A stretch of 64,000 bases of DNA from Tundrisphaera sp051175315. Lineage in GTDB: Bacteria > Planctomycetota > Planctomycetia > Isosphaerales > Isosphaeraceae. This document shows, in pieces, positions 36,208-45,653 of the stretch; the stretch's first letter is position 1; every line of letters begins with the position of its first letter. The notes beneath the pieces are model-generated. The model did no database searches, was not told the DNA's origin, and saw nothing but the letters and a program-made list of their open reading frames with translations. Both the position numbers and the translations under genes were made by a program. The stretch is taken from the NCBI RefSeq assembly GCF_051175315.1, contig NZ_CP195100.1:6448001-6512000 (forward strand). Reading direction: 5' to 3'.

Positions 36208-37989
36208 TCAGCTCTTGATGATCTGCTGGACGGTGCCGCCGGCCGGGATCATCGGCAGGACATGCTCCTGGTAGGGAACCAGGACGTCGAGCACGTAGGG
36301 GCCCTTGTGGGCGATCATCTCCTTGAGGGCGGGGATGACGTCCTCCTTGCGGCGGATCTGCCGGGCGGCGATGCCGAACCCCTTGGCCACGGCCACGAAG
36401 TCGGGGTACGTCGTCTCGTAGAGGTCGCCGGCCCCCTGGCCGATCGCCTCGGGGTGGTCGATCGGGCCGAGGTAGGTGTGGGCCCGGTTGCCGCCGTGGA
36501 AGCGGTCTTCCCACTGCACGACCATGCCGAGGTGCTGGTTGTTGAGCACGATCATCTTGACCGGCAGGTTCTCGCAATAGACCGTGGCGAGTTCCTGGAT
36601 GTTCATCACGAACGACCCGTCGCCGTCGATGTCGACCACCAGGGCGTCGGGGAACGCGGCCTGGGCCCCCATCGCGGCGGGGAGGCCGAAGCCCATCGAG
36701 CCGAGTCCGCCCGAGGTGACCCAGGCGCGGGGGTGGACGAACTTGGTCCACTGGGCGGCGAACATCTGGTGCTGGCCGACCCCGGTGGTCATCAGGAATT
36801 CGCCGTTGGTGATCTTCGAGAACTGGTCGACGACGTACTGGGGCAGGATGCAGTCGTCGCGGTCGGCGTAGGCCATCGGGTCGCTCTCGCGCCACGCGTC
36901 GATCCGCTGGTACCAGTCGCGGTAGTCGCCGGGCTCGACGCGGGGGTTGAGCGCCTCCAAGGTCGTCTTGACGTCGGAGTTCACGGCGACGTGGGCCGCC
37001 TTGTTCTTGTTGATCTCCGAGGCGTCGATGTCGACGTGGACGATCCGGCCGTGCTTGGCGAATTCCTTGAGGTTGCCGGTCACGCGGTCATCGAACCGGA
37101 CGCCGAGGGCGAGCAGGAGGTCGGCCTCGTTGATCGCCAGGTTCGAGTAGACCGTCCCGTGCATCCCGAGCATGCCCAGGCTCAGGTAGTGGTCGCTGGG
37201 GATGGCGCCCAGGCCTTGCAGGGTCGAGGCGACCGGGATGCCGGTCTTCTTGATGAACTCGCGGAGGGCTTCCGACGCACCGCCGCCCACGGTCCCGCCG
37301 CCGCAGTAGATGATCGGCCGCTTGGCCGCCTTGATCGCGGCCAGGATCTCGCGGATCTTGTCCTCGGAGGGGATCGGCGGGAGGCTGTAGCCGGGCAGGT
37401 CCATGGCGACGTCGTAGTCCGGGTTGGCCACGATCGTGTTCTGGATGTCCTTGGGCATGTCGATCAGGACCGGGCCGGGGCGGCCGGTGCTGGCGACGTG
37501 GAAGGCTTCCTTGACGACCCGGGCCACGTCGCGGGCGTCCTGCACCAGGTAATGATGCTTGGTGATCGCCCGGCAGACCTCGACCATCGGCGTTTCCTGG
37601 AACGCGTCGGTGCCGATGACCTTGGTGGGGACCTGGCCGGTGATGGCGATGATCGGCAGCGAGTCGAGCTTGGCGTCGGCCAGGCCGGTCACGAGGTTCA
37701 GCGCACCGGGGCCGGAGGTGGCCAGCACGACGCCGGGCTTGCCGGTGACGCGGGCGTAGCCCTCGGCCGCGAAGATCCCGCCCTGCTCGTGGCGGGGCAG
37801 GATGGTGCGGATCCGGTCGCGATAGTAGGTGAGCGCCTGGTGCATCGGCATGCTCGCCCCGCCCGGGTAGGCGAAGACCACATCGACGCCGTGCCGGGCC
37901 AGGGACTCGACCAGCACGCTGGCCCCGGTGATGGGACGGGTTTGAATCTCGGTCGAGCGGTCGTCGATGGTGGCCACGGCAGGGAGCAC
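36208..37989 (-). CDS. ilvB: Acetolactate synthase, large (catalytic) subunit, biosynthetic type
   Basis: 593 aa, thiamine diphosphate enzyme forming acetolactate from two pyruvates (valine/leucine, and isoleucine from 2-oxobutyrate). N-terminal PYR domain with catalytic Glu in HEQGGIFAAEGYAR, a central FAD-binding domain, and a C-terminal PP domain with the GDGSFVMNIQELATVYCENL motif and NNQHLGMV. Start GTG 37989. No regulatory small subunit (ilvN/ilvH) or ilvC lies beside it. The 3' end is followed 137 bp later by an unrelated gene on the same strand. Confidence 0.95.
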   Translation of the reverse strand: MLPAVATIDDRSTEIQTRPITGASVLVESLARHGVDVVFAYPGGASMPMHQALTYYRDRIRTILPRHEQGGIFAAEGYARVTGKPGVVLATSGPGALNLVTGLADAKLDSLPIIAITGQVPTKVIGTDAFQETPMVEVCRAITKHHYLVQDARDVARVVKEAFHVASTGRPGPVLIDMPKDIQNTIVANPDYDVAMDLPGYSLPPIPSEDKIREILAAIKAAKRPIIYCGGGTVGGGASEALREFIKKTGIPVASTLQGLGAIPSDHYLSLGMLGMHGTVYSNLAINEADLLLALGVRFDDRVTGNLKEFAKHGRIVHVDIDASEINKNKAAHVAVNSDVKTTLEALNPRVEPGDYRDWYQRIDAWRESDPMAYADRDDCILPQYVVDQFSKITNGEFLMTTGVGQHQMFAAQWTKFVHPRAWVTSGGLGSMGFGLPAAMGAQAAFPDALVVDIDGDGSFVMNIQELATVYCENLPVKMIVLNNQHLGMVVQWEDRFHGGNRAHTYLGPIDHPEAIGQGAGDLYETTYPDFVAVAKGFGIAARQIRRKEDVIPALKEMIAHKGPYVLDVLVPYQEHVLPMIPAGGTVQQIIKS

Positions 37990-38131
37990 TCCAGAGACCC
38001 GATGAGGAGACGGGGTTTCGCGGTGGCGAAGGTAACCCCTATGATAGTCGACCCCGACTCATCGAACAACCGGGCACCGACCATCGGGGCCCGGCCCGGG
38101 CCATACCCGAACCTTTCCAGGGCCCACGACC

Positions 38132-38983
38132 ATGCCAGAGGATCCGACCCCGGGACGGGTTCGCGAGGCGCAGGCCCCCGGGGGCCCCGTGGCCCTGGTC
38201 ACGGGGGCCTCGGCGGGGCTCGGGCGGGCCCTGGCCGGCCTGCTGGTGCGGGAGCGGGGGATGACCGTCCTGGCCACCGCCCGCCGCCGCGATCGCCTGG
38301 AAGCGCTCCGCGACGAGCTGCCGCCCGGCTCGGTCGAGATCCTCGACGGCGACCTCGCCGACCCCGCGTTCCGCGAGCGGCTCTGGTCCTGGGCCGAATC
38401 CCGGTCGCCCCGGGGCGTCGACCTCCTGGTCAACAACGCCGGGGTGGGCCATTACGACGACTTCGCCGACCAGGACCCCGCCCAGATCCGCCAGATCGTC
38501 GAGCTGAACCTGATGGCCTTGATGGACCTGACCCAGCGGGCCATCCGGTCGATGCGGCCCCGGGGGTCGGGGCAGATCCTCCAGATCTCGTCGACCCTCG
38601 GGTTCGTCGGCCTGCCCTACTCGGCCGCGTACGTCGCCAGCAAGCACGCCGTGAACGGGCTGGTCAAGAGCCTGCGGTACGAACTGGCCGGGACCGGGGT
38701 CCGGGTCTGGGCGGCCTGCCCGGGTCAGACCGAGAGCGAGTTCCGCCGGGTCGCGCTGGCCGGGCACCGGCCGCCCCCCGACGCCTGGGGGGGCGAGCCG
38801 ACCGACAAGGTGGCCCGGGGCATCCTCCGGGGGCTCGATCGGCGGGGCGCCTTCCACATCCCGACGATGATCCCCCGGGCGATCGTCGCGTCCGCGAGCT
38901 GGCTGCCGGGCCCCTTCGACTGGATCATGCGGAACTGGGCCCCGCGCCGCTTCGGCCGGGAGATCGGCCGGCGGCTCGACTGA
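38132..38983 (+). CDS. Short-chain dehydrogenase/reductase
   Basis: 283 aa, classical NAD(P)-dependent SDR: Rossmann TGASAGLGRALAG, NNAGVGH, ISSTLG with catalytic Ser, and Y-x-x-x-K in YVASKH. The C-terminal extension (ASWLPGPFDWIMRNWAPRR) may be membrane-associated, as in dehydrogenases on lipid substrates. The RR after GMTVLATAR at the end of strand 2 suggests an NADPH preference. Divergent from ilvB; substrate not predictable. Confidence 0.9.
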   Translation: MPEDPTPGRVREAQAPGGPVALVTGASAGLGRALAGLLVRERGMTVLATARRRDRLEALRDELPPGSVEILDGDLADPAFRERLWSWAESRSPRGVDLLVNNAGVGHYDDFADQDPAQIRQIVELNLMALMDLTQRAIRSMRPRGSGQILQISSTLGFVGLPYSAAYVASKHAVNGLVKSLRYELAGTGVRVWAACPGQTESEFRRVALAGHRPPPDAWGGEPTDKVARGILRGLDRRGAFHIPTMIPRAIVASASWLPGPFDWIMRNWAPRRFGREIGRRLD

Positions 38984-38996
38984 ACGAGGGCCGGGG

Positions 38997-39293
38997 TCAG
39001 TCGCCGATCGTTTCCTTGATCGAGCGGACGAAGTGCATCCCCTTCCCCTTGGACTTCAGCTCGGCGGCCCGGGCCTCGGCCGCCGGCTTCTCCGAGTAGT
39101 GGAAGGTCGCGACGGTGCGGCCCCCGACGTCGCAGACGGCCCAGACGACCCGGGTGCGGGTGGTGGCATCGACCTTGGGCTTGCGGTCCGAGGGCTCGCT
39201 CCGGGCGCGGCGAGGTTCGGGCTGGTTGATTCCCAGGGCCTCGGCGGCCGCGTAGGCGTCGCGGAGGTCGTGGCGGTTCAGGGGACGTCCCAT
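38997..39293 (-). CDS. Hypothetical small protein
   Basis: 98 aa. No named family. N-terminal helix MGRPLNRHDLRDAYAAAEALG, basic linker, then a strand-helix-strand part VVWAVCDVGGRTVATFHYSE and KPAAEARAAELKSKGKGMHF, which resembles the small modular domains where a fragment of sequence with A-x-x-A-A-x-L helices flanks two strands. It overlaps nothing and is convergent with the SDR gene by 13 bp. Confidence 0.6.
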   Translation of the reverse strand: MGRPLNRHDLRDAYAAAEALGINQPEPRRARSEPSDRKPKVDATTRTRVVWAVCDVGGRTVATFHYSEKPAAEARAAELKSKGKGMHFVRSIKETIGD

Positions 39294-39417
39294 CGGATCG
39301 GAGCCTCGCGCGAGAGATGGAGATCGGGACGGCGGGCCCCCCGGATCGGCCCCGGGTCCGCCCTCCCCCCCATTCTAGAATTTCGCGGCGGCCGGGGAAG
39401 GCCGGTTCCCCGGGCGA

Positions 39418-40389
39418 TCAGGCGGGCGGCCCGCCCGGGCGGCGGAACAGGGTCGAGGTACCCGTCGGGACGAACCCGAGCCCTTGATACAGGCCCAGGG
39501 CGGGCAGGTTCGTGGCGTCGGTCTGGACGGCGACGATCTCCCCCCACCGGCCGCGGTGATGGCGGAGGATCTCGGCGACCAGGTGGCGCCCATATCCCTT
39601 GCGGCGGAGGTCGGCCGGGACCTCCACGCCGAACAGGCCAACGCGGCTCCGGCCGTCGGGGCGGCCGAATGCGGCCATATCCCAGGTCGACGCCCGGGCC
39701 ATCTCCCGATTGTCGAGCCGAGACAGCAGGCGAAAACGGGTGATCTCGACCGGCCCGATCCCCAACGCCTCCCACCACCCGGAGGGCATGGCCTCTTCCT
39801 CGACGTCGACCCGGGCCTGGCGCCGGAACAGGACGGCCTTGGGGTCGCGGACCTCGGCCCCGGCCAGGTCGGCCTCGAACCGGGCCGTGGTGGCCACCGC
39901 CTCGTAGCCGGCCGCGGCCGCCGCGCCGCGGAACGCGGCGTCGACGTCCAGGATGCCCGAGAACTCGCTCCCGCCGTAGACGCCCCGATAGAATGGATCC
40001 AGGGGGTGCTGGGCCCCGGCGTAGAAGACCTGGGCCCCGGCGTTCCGGAGATAATCCTCGCCGGCCCGGAACAGGGCGGAGGCCAGCTCGCCCCCCTGCC
40101 CGGCGTCGACCACGAGCATGGCGATGGTCCCGAGCTGGAAGTCCAGGCCATGGCCGGGGCCTTCGGGCGAGATGGGGCCGAACCCGGCGTGGACGAAGCC
40201 GACGATCCGGCCCCCCTGGCCCTCGGCGACGATCAGCCCTTCGCGGCGGAAATCGAGCCGGCCGATGATCAGGGTGTCGAATTCGTGGGGCGTCAACGGG
40301 CGGACGACCCCGCGCCCCGGCAGGGACCGGTTCCACAGCTCGGCCAGGGCGGGCGGATCACCGTTGCGGAACGTCCGGAAGCGATTCAC
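39418..40389 (-). CDS. Tandem GNAT-family N-acetyltransferase
   Basis: About 323 aa from GTG 40389 (GAAGG just upstream); in-frame ATG 40440 and GTG 40452 are alternatives. Two GNAT domains: the first spans ~1-150 (FRTFRNGDPPALAELWN, TIAMLVVDAGQGGELASAL) and the second has the acetyl-CoA loop RRKGYG in VEVPADLRRKGYGRHLVAEI with the closing LYQGLGFVPTGTSTLF. The tandem arrangement resembles MshD-type double-GNAT enzymes, though mycothiol is not expected here. Substrate unknown. Confidence 0.85.
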   Translation of the reverse strand: MNRFRTFRNGDPPALAELWNRSLPGRGVVRPLTPHEFDTLIIGRLDFRREGLIVAEGQGGRIVGFVHAGFGPISPEGPGHGLDFQLGTIAMLVVDAGQGGELASALFRAGEDYLRNAGAQVFYAGAQHPLDPFYRGVYGGSEFSGILDVDAAFRGAAAAAGYEAVATTARFEADLAGAEVRDPKAVLFRRQARVDVEEEAMPSGWWEALGIGPVEITRFRLLSRLDNREMARASTWDMAAFGRPDGRSRVGLFGVEVPADLRRKGYGRHLVAEILRHHRGRWGEIVAVQTDATNLPALGLYQGLGFVPTGTSTLFRRPGGPPA

Positions 40390-40473
40390 CGGGCCTTCGG
40401 GAGTTGAAGTAGGGGGGGATGCGGTCGGGTCGCGAATCATGGCGACGATCACGAAGGCGGACGGCCCATCGGC

Positions 40474-40782
40474 TCAGGCCACCGCCACCAGGACGTCCTG
40501 TCCCTGGACGACCACCTCGAAGACGGACTGCTTGATCCGGGACGAGACCGGCGTGCAGCCGGTGCGGACGTCGAACTGCCATCCATGCCACGGGCAGGTC
40601 ACCAGCGTCCCACGGAGCGGGCCGTCGGCGAGCGGCCCCCCCTGGTGGGCGCAGATCCCGTCGATCGCGGAGATCACGCCATCGACGTTGAACAGCGCGT
40701 AGATGTGGCCCTCGTGCTCCACTTCCAGCGAGCCGCCGGGGGGGAGGTCCGCCAAGGATGCCAATCGGACGAAACCCGCCAT
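40474..40782 (-). CDS. Rieske 2Fe-2S ferredoxin-type protein
   Basis: 102 aa. Cluster ligands are C44-A-H46 and C63-P-W-H66, in ICAHQGGPLADG and TCPWHGWQF. A stand-alone Rieske ferredoxin of this size usually delivers electrons to an oxygenase or reductase. No oxygenase partner is adjacent; the divergent neighbour is the FAD-dependent oxidoreductase. ATG 40782 was chosen; the frame is open 24 codons further upstream. Confidence 0.92.
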   Translation of the reverse strand: MAGFVRLASLADLPPGGSLEVEHEGHIYALFNVDGVISAIDGICAHQGGPLADGPLRGTLVTCPWHGWQFDVRTGCTPVSSRIKQSVFEVVVQGQDVLVAVA

Positions 40783-40964
40783 GCCCGGCCGCTCCTGCCA
40801 TCGCGATCCAAATCGGTCTCGGGCCAGTCTACGCAGGCGACCGGGCGCCCACAAGACGTCGGTGGCCGCTCGCCCTCGCTCGCCGACGGTTCATAATATC
40901 CGGAGGCGGTGCCGGACGATCCGAGGCCGGCCCCGGTTTATCGCGATCGGCGGGAGGCGACCTG

Positions 40965-42488
40965 GTGGACGGCGGAATCTATGACCTTCTCGTCGTCGGC
41001 GGGGGCCTGGGGGGCCTGGCGACCGCCGCCCTGGCCCAGAGGCGCGGCCTCCGGGTCGCCCTGCTCGAATCCCACACTCGCCTGGGCGGCTGCGCCGGAT
41101 GGTTCCCCCGCGAGCCCTACACCTTCGACGCCGGAGCCACGGCATTGATGGGGCTGCGGCCGGGCGAGCCCCTCGCCGAATTGTTCCGGGACGTCGGTAT
41201 GGAGTTCTCCGCCGAGGAGACGCCGAGCTACCGCGTCCACCTGCCCGACCGGACCTTCGACATCACCCCGGACCCGGACGAGTTCGGGCGCAACCTGGCC
41301 ACGACCTTCCCGGGCCGGGAGGCGGCGCATGCCCGGTTCTGGAGGCTCCAGGAGGCCGTGGGCCGCCGCCTGTTCGATGCGGCATCTCGCGTCCCCCGGC
41401 TCCCCGCCCGGTCGCCGTCCGACCTGGCCCACGACCTCCGGATCCTCGGGCTCGGGGGCCTGGCGGCGGCGGCCACCTGGACCCTGACGGTCGGGGACGT
41501 CCTCCGCCTGCTCGGGCTCGCGGACGACGTCCCGTTCCGATCGCTGGTCGCCATGCTCCTCCAGGACACCGCGCAGGCCGGGCCGGAAACCGTCCCCTTC
41601 GCCAACGGGGCGGCCTGCCTGCACGCCTATCGGGCCGGGATGAGCCGCCCTCGGGGCGGGATGAAGGCGCTGGCCGAGGGCCTGGGCCAGCGCTTCGCGG
41701 CGCTCGGGGGGGACCTCCGGACGGCCACCGTGGTCGATCGCGTCGTCCCGCGCGACGGGGGCGGGTTCGCGGTCGAGACCCGCCGCCGCCACCGGCTCGA
41801 AGCCCGGCAGGTGGCCTTCAACCTCCCGCTGGACCTCGCCTCCAACTTGCTGGGCCGCCCGCTCTCCGGCCGGCTCAAATCCGGCGAGTCGCGCTCCCGG
41901 GCCACATGGAGCGCGGTCACGGCGTACGTGGCGATCGAAAGGCGGGCGGTGCCCGACGACGCCCCGCTGTTCCACCAGGTCCTCCGCCGCTACGACGCGC
42001 CGATCCACGACGGCAACAATATCCTGATCTCCCTCTCGCCGCCGGGCGACGAGGCTTACGGGCCGGCCGCCGTCCGGGTCGCCTCGATGTCCACCCACAC
42101 GGCGCCGGCCGAGTGGAAGGGCCTGCCCGCCGCGGACCACGCCGCGAAGAAGGACGAGTTCGGCGGCCGATTCGCCGAGGCCCTGGCGCGGGCCTTGCCC
42201 GGGGCGGACGACGCCCTGGCCCACGTCGAGATCGCCACCCCCCGCAGCTTCGCCCGCTACACCCGCCGGGCCCTGGGCGCGGTGGGCGGGGCGCCCACCT
42301 CGCGGTGGAACAGCAACTTCTTCGCGGTCCCGGCCGATATCTTGGGGCGGGACCTCTGGGTCGTCGGCGATTCGGTCTTCCCGGGCCAGGGGACGATGGC
42401 CGTCGTCCTCTCCGCCATCCGGGTGGTCGAGCGGATCACCGGCCGGCCCTGGGCCGACCGGGATCGACTTCCGGCGATCCCGGCCTGA
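40965..42488 (+). CDS. FAD-dependent oxidoreductase of the CrtI (phytoene desaturase) family
   Basis: 507 aa. FAD-binding VVGGGLGGLATAALAQRRG then LLESHTRLGGCAG, and the C-terminal VVGDSVFPGQGTMAVVLSAIRV typical of CrtI/CrtD-type desaturases and carotenoid cis-trans isomerases. Could be a carotenoid desaturase or related retinol-saturase-like enzyme; no other crt genes (crtB, crtE) are in the window, so the pathway role is uncertain. Start GTG 40965 follows GGGAGGCGA; a longer frame opens upstream to 40758 but is Arg/Pro-rich. Divergent from the Rieske gene. Confidence 0.82.
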   Translation: MDGGIYDLLVVGGGLGGLATAALAQRRGLRVALLESHTRLGGCAGWFPREPYTFDAGATALMGLRPGEPLAELFRDVGMEFSAEETPSYRVHLPDRTFDITPDPDEFGRNLATTFPGREAAHARFWRLQEAVGRRLFDAASRVPRLPARSPSDLAHDLRILGLGGLAAAATWTLTVGDVLRLLGLADDVPFRSLVAMLLQDTAQAGPETVPFANGAACLHAYRAGMSRPRGGMKALAEGLGQRFAALGGDLRTATVVDRVVPRDGGGFAVETRRRHRLEARQVAFNLPLDLASNLLGRPLSGRLKSGESRSRATWSAVTAYVAIERRAVPDDAPLFHQVLRRYDAPIHDGNNILISLSPPGDEAYGPAAVRVASMSTHTAPAEWKGLPAADHAAKKDEFGGRFAEALARALPGADDALAHVEIATPRSFARYTRRALGAVGGAPTSRWNSNFFAVPADILGRDLWVVGDSVFPGQGTMAVVLSAIRVVERITGRPWADRDRLPAIPA

Positions 42489-42584
42489 GCCGGCCCCGGG
42501 AACTCGGACTGGCGTCGGACCGAGGGACGGATCCAATCCCGCGCAAATGGCTTGAGACGGATCGATCGAGCAAGGAGGCTCGCG

Positions 42585-43745
42585 ATGCGGTTGGTCATCG
42601 ATGGTCGCGGTCTGCGGTCGGGGCGGACGGGCCCGGGCCGCTACCTGGAAGTGCTCCTCCGCGAGTGGGCGGGCTCCGGGCCTCCCCTGGCGGAGACCAT
42701 CGTCATCCTGGCCGACCGCTCGGGCCTCGACCTCTTCCCCGAGACGGAAGCGATCCGGGCCGAGGTCGTGGGCGAGGGCTGGCCCGGGCCGATCTGGGAA
42801 CGGTTCGCGCTGGGACGGGCACTGCGGGACGGGGACCTCCTGTTCGCCCCGACCGGGCTGATCCCCGCGTCCTGGCGCGGGCCGAGCATCCTGTTGGCCT
42901 TCGATACGCTGATGGAGGTGCAGCCCGATTCGGTCCCGGCGCATGTCCGTTGGCTGTTCCGGGGCCGGCGTCGCCGGGACTCGCTCCGGGCGGCCCGGGT
43001 GCTGACGCCGTCGCAGGCCAACTGGCGCGACGTGGCCAAATTCCACGGGGTGCCCGCCGATCGGCTCCGCGTGGTCCACCCCGCCGTCGACGCGTCGTTC
43101 CGCCCCCAGGGGCCGAGGTCCGCCGAGGTCCTGGCGGCCCGGTCGCGGCTCGGGCTCGGATCCGACCCGTTCTTCCTGTGCGTGGGCCGGCCGGCGCGAC
43201 ACCGGAACATCCCGGCGATCCTCGACGCCTTCGCGATCCACCGCGCGTCCCATCCCGGCCACCGACTCGTCTTCGCCGGCCCCGGCCATCGCCGGGCCGC
43301 GTCCGACGGGATCATCAACGCCGGCCACGTCGATGACGCGACCCTGCGGGGCCTGATGGCCGACGCCGTGGCGTTGCTCCGCCCTTCCGAGTACGAGGGA
43401 TTCGGCCTGCCGGTGGCGGAGGCCCTGGCCTGCGGCTGCCCGGCGATCACGCTTCGGCGCGGCGGGCTGGCCGAGGCGGGCGGCGATGCCGCCTGGTTTC
43501 TCGACGAGGCCGACCCCCGGGACATGGCCGGGGCGATGCACGTCCTGGCGACCGACGTGGCGGCGCGGGCCGCCCGGATGAGCCGGGGCTTCAGCCACGC
43601 CGCCCGGTTCCGCCCGGCCCGGTTCGCCGATCAGGTCCGGGCCGAGATCCGCGACGTGGCCGGCCTCCACGCCCCGGCCCTCCGCGGCCCGATCTCAGGC
43701 CGGGCCGCCGGCCGAAGGGCCGAAGCCCGACGCCGGGCCCGTTGA
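42585..43745 (+). CDS. Glycosyltransferase, GT4 family
   Basis: 386 aa. GT-B fold: N-terminal part IDGRGLRSGRTGPGRYLEVLL, then ARVLTPSQANWRDVAKFHGV, C-terminal donor domain with DPFFLCVGRPARHRNIPAIL and the EX7E region LLRPSEYEGFGLPVAEALACG. It transfers sugar from an NDP-sugar, probably to a surface glycan. Start ATG 42585 has a perfect AAGGAGG box 7 bases upstream. The tail (RAAGRRAEARRRAR) overlaps the convergent gene's 3' end by 51 bp. Confidence 0.9.
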   Translation: MRLVIDGRGLRSGRTGPGRYLEVLLREWAGSGPPLAETIVILADRSGLDLFPETEAIRAEVVGEGWPGPIWERFALGRALRDGDLLFAPTGLIPASWRGPSILLAFDTLMEVQPDSVPAHVRWLFRGRRRRDSLRAARVLTPSQANWRDVAKFHGVPADRLRVVHPAVDASFRPQGPRSAEVLAARSRLGLGSDPFFLCVGRPARHRNIPAILDAFAIHRASHPGHRLVFAGPGHRRAASDGIINAGHVDDATLRGLMADAVALLRPSEYEGFGLPVAEALACGCPAITLRRGGLAEAGGDAAWFLDEADPRDMAGAMHVLATDVAARAARMSRGFSHAARFRPARFADQVRAEIRDVAGLHAPALRGPISGRAAGRRAEARRRAR

Positions 43746-45026
43746 AGCGACCGGCCGGGCGCGAAGGTTCGGGACGGGCGCGGCGTGGGCCCGATCGACC
43801 CGGACCCTCCGGGTCCTCCTGCGGTCCTGGATCAGCCCGAGGTAGCGTTCCAGGTGTTCGGATTCCGACCAGATCCCCCGCCGGGCCGCATATCCCGCCG
43901 ATCCCAGGCGACGGCGGAGCCCATCATCCCCGGCCAGCCGGGCCAGGCTGGCGACCAGGCCGTCCTCGTCGCGGAACACCAGCCCCCCGCCGCTGACGGC
44001 GACCATCTCGGGCAGGGCGCCCAGCTCGCGGACGACGACCGGGGTCCGTTCGGCGAACGCTTCCAGGGCGACGTTGCCGAAGGTCTCGTAGACCAGGGAC
44101 GGCACCGCCACCGCCCGGGCCCCCCGGAACAACGCGGCGACGCGGGGGCCTTCGAGACGGCCCTCGAAATGGACGTTGGCCATGCCCTCGGCCCGCGACC
44201 TCAGTTCGGCTTCGAACGGCCCGACGCCGGCGATCCGGAGGTCGAGGTGGGGCAGGCGCCGCATCGCCTCGATCACGTCCTGGAATCCCCGGATCCGCTC
44301 CAGCCGGCCGGATGCCGCGACATACGGCCGGCCCGGCATGGTCGTGGCCGCGGGGGCCACGGCCCCATCGGGATGGTCGTCGGGCAGGAAGGGGGGCAGG
44401 TGCGTCATCGGCACGGCGATCCCGCGCCGGGTGTGCTCCAGGATCGACGACCGGCTGGGCGCGATCAGGGCATCGAGCCGGGCCAGCGAGCGACCGAGCA
44501 ACGGCGTCTTCCGCCACAACTGCGGCGGCAACTTGGCCTGGACGCAGCAGCGGACGCATTCCCGCGCCACGCAGACGCCCCGACCGTGCTTCCACAGGGC
44601 ATGCGTCGGGCAGACCAGCCAGTGTTCGTGGGCCGTCATCAACTTGACCGCCCCCGGCGCGGGCATCGCCAGCAGCCCGGGCCCGCCGATCAGCGACAGG
44701 TTGTGGAAGTGGACCACATCCGGGCGGATCGACGCGAGGATCGATCGGATCGCCCGCGCCTTGAAGCCCGGCCGCCCCGTCTGGTGGGTCGCCAGCGGCG
44801 ACAACGGCCCGAGCGGGCTCGACAGCGTGTGGACCGTCACCCCGCTCGGCACCGCATACGGCCGGGCCGTCCGCTCCTTCCGGGCCACCCTGAAGGCATC
44901 CCGGCAATGGATGACGTGGACCTCGTGCCCATGCCGCGCCAGGGCCCGGGACAGCCGATCCACGAAGGACGCACACCCCCCGAGCGCATGCGGCCCGAAG
45001 AAAGACGTGAGCATGGCGAATTTCAT
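43695..45026 (-). CDS. Glycosyltransferase, GT4 family
   Basis: 443 aa. GT-B fold with MKFAMLTSFFGPHALGGCAS start (glycine-rich loop), RPDVVHFHNLSLIGG, ALIAPSRSSILEH, PYVAASGRLERIRGFQDVI and the donor EX7E site PSLVYETFGNVALEAFAE. A Cys-rich patch (WKHGRGVCVARECVRCCVQ) resembles that in WcaI/RfaG-like members and may bind metal. Convergent with the previous glycosyltransferase, sharing 51 bp of 3' coding sequence. Belongs to the surface-glycan cluster running to 50.4 kb. Confidence 0.9.
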   Translation of the reverse strand: MKFAMLTSFFGPHALGGCASFVDRLSRALARHGHEVHVIHCRDAFRVARKERTARPYAVPSGVTVHTLSSPLGPLSPLATHQTGRPGFKARAIRSILASIRPDVVHFHNLSLIGGPGLLAMPAPGAVKLMTAHEHWLVCPTHALWKHGRGVCVARECVRCCVQAKLPPQLWRKTPLLGRSLARLDALIAPSRSSILEHTRRGIAVPMTHLPPFLPDDHPDGAVAPAATTMPGRPYVAASGRLERIRGFQDVIEAMRRLPHLDLRIAGVGPFEAELRSRAEGMANVHFEGRLEGPRVAALFRGARAVAVPSLVYETFGNVALEAFAERTPVVVRELGALPEMVAVSGGGLVFRDEDGLVASLARLAGDDGLRRRLGSAGYAARRGIWSESEHLERYLGLIQDRRRTRRVRVDRAHAAPVPNLRARPVASTGPASGFGPSAGGPA

Positions 45027-45099
45027 CGTGCCAACTCCTTGGCCGAGGCCAGAATTTCGCCTTCATGAGCGGTCGATGAGAAGGCCAACGGCCCGAGGA

Positions 45100-45627
45100 T
45101 CAATTTTGGAAGATCGGATCCGTTTTGAAACATTCTCCCGCCCCGAAGAAACAACCCGGCATCTCGCCAGAGAGCCAACGGACGAGGAACTCGACCAGAC
45201 GCATGGAATACTTCTCTGACATATAAAAGCCGTGGTCATAGAAGATCAAAGGCCATTCGTCGGGCAGGCCCTCGGTCAGCCAGAATGCATAACCACCATT
45301 CGTTGTCCCCCCCAGGGAAAGCAGGCTCCCAGGTCCGGGAAACGTCGAGAAAGGGCATTCCTCAGGGGAGCTGTCTCTGAACTCTTCGTAGATTTCGGCG
45401 GGGGAATCCTCGCCCAGCATTGAACCGGGGTCCGAGAGCCAGAACAGGTCGTTGAAATAGCCCACTCCATAGCTGGTCATGATCAGCTTGTAATCCCGAG
45501 GCAGTATTGTCCCGAGGTCGGACTCGATCCGGTTCCAACGCTCCCAGCCCACCCTGCCAATCAGCAACTCGGGCGGCGGGGCGATCCGGATCAGGTCGCC
45601 CACAGTGATATTCTCACTTGCTGGCAT
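45100..45627 (-). CDS. SMI1/KNR4 (SUKH) domain protein
   Basis: 175 aa, cytoplasmic. SUKH-fold hallmarks: WNRIESDLGTILPRDYKLIM (the xLPxDYxxF helix), GTTNGGYAFWL, and a closing LVEFLVRWLSGE. SUKH proteins are commonly immunity proteins against contact-delivered or polymorphic nuclease toxins. No toxin gene is adjacent. GC is visibly lower than the glycosyltransferases on each side, so it looks inserted. Strong GGAGGG box before ATG 45627. Confidence 0.8.
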   Translation of the reverse strand: MPASENITVGDLIRIAPPPELLIGRVGWERWNRIESDLGTILPRDYKLIMTSYGVGYFNDLFWLSDPGSMLGEDSPAEIYEEFRDSSPEECPFSTFPGPGSLLSLGGTTNGGYAFWLTEGLPDEWPLIFYDHGFYMSEKYSMRLVEFLVRWLSGEMPGCFFGAGECFKTDPIFQN

Positions 45628-45653
45628 CAAAACCCTCCAGCACCATTTGTCCC

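Noticed and set aside
36208..38131. Missing acetolactate synthase small subunit as evidence of a non-biosynthetic enzyme
   Set aside because: The small subunit gene can lie elsewhere; motifs match the biosynthetic type.
40758..40964. N-terminal extension of the CrtI-type protein
   Set aside because: Overlaps the Rieske gene antisense and lacks similarity; GTG 40965 has a good ribosome-binding site and starts at the FAD motif.
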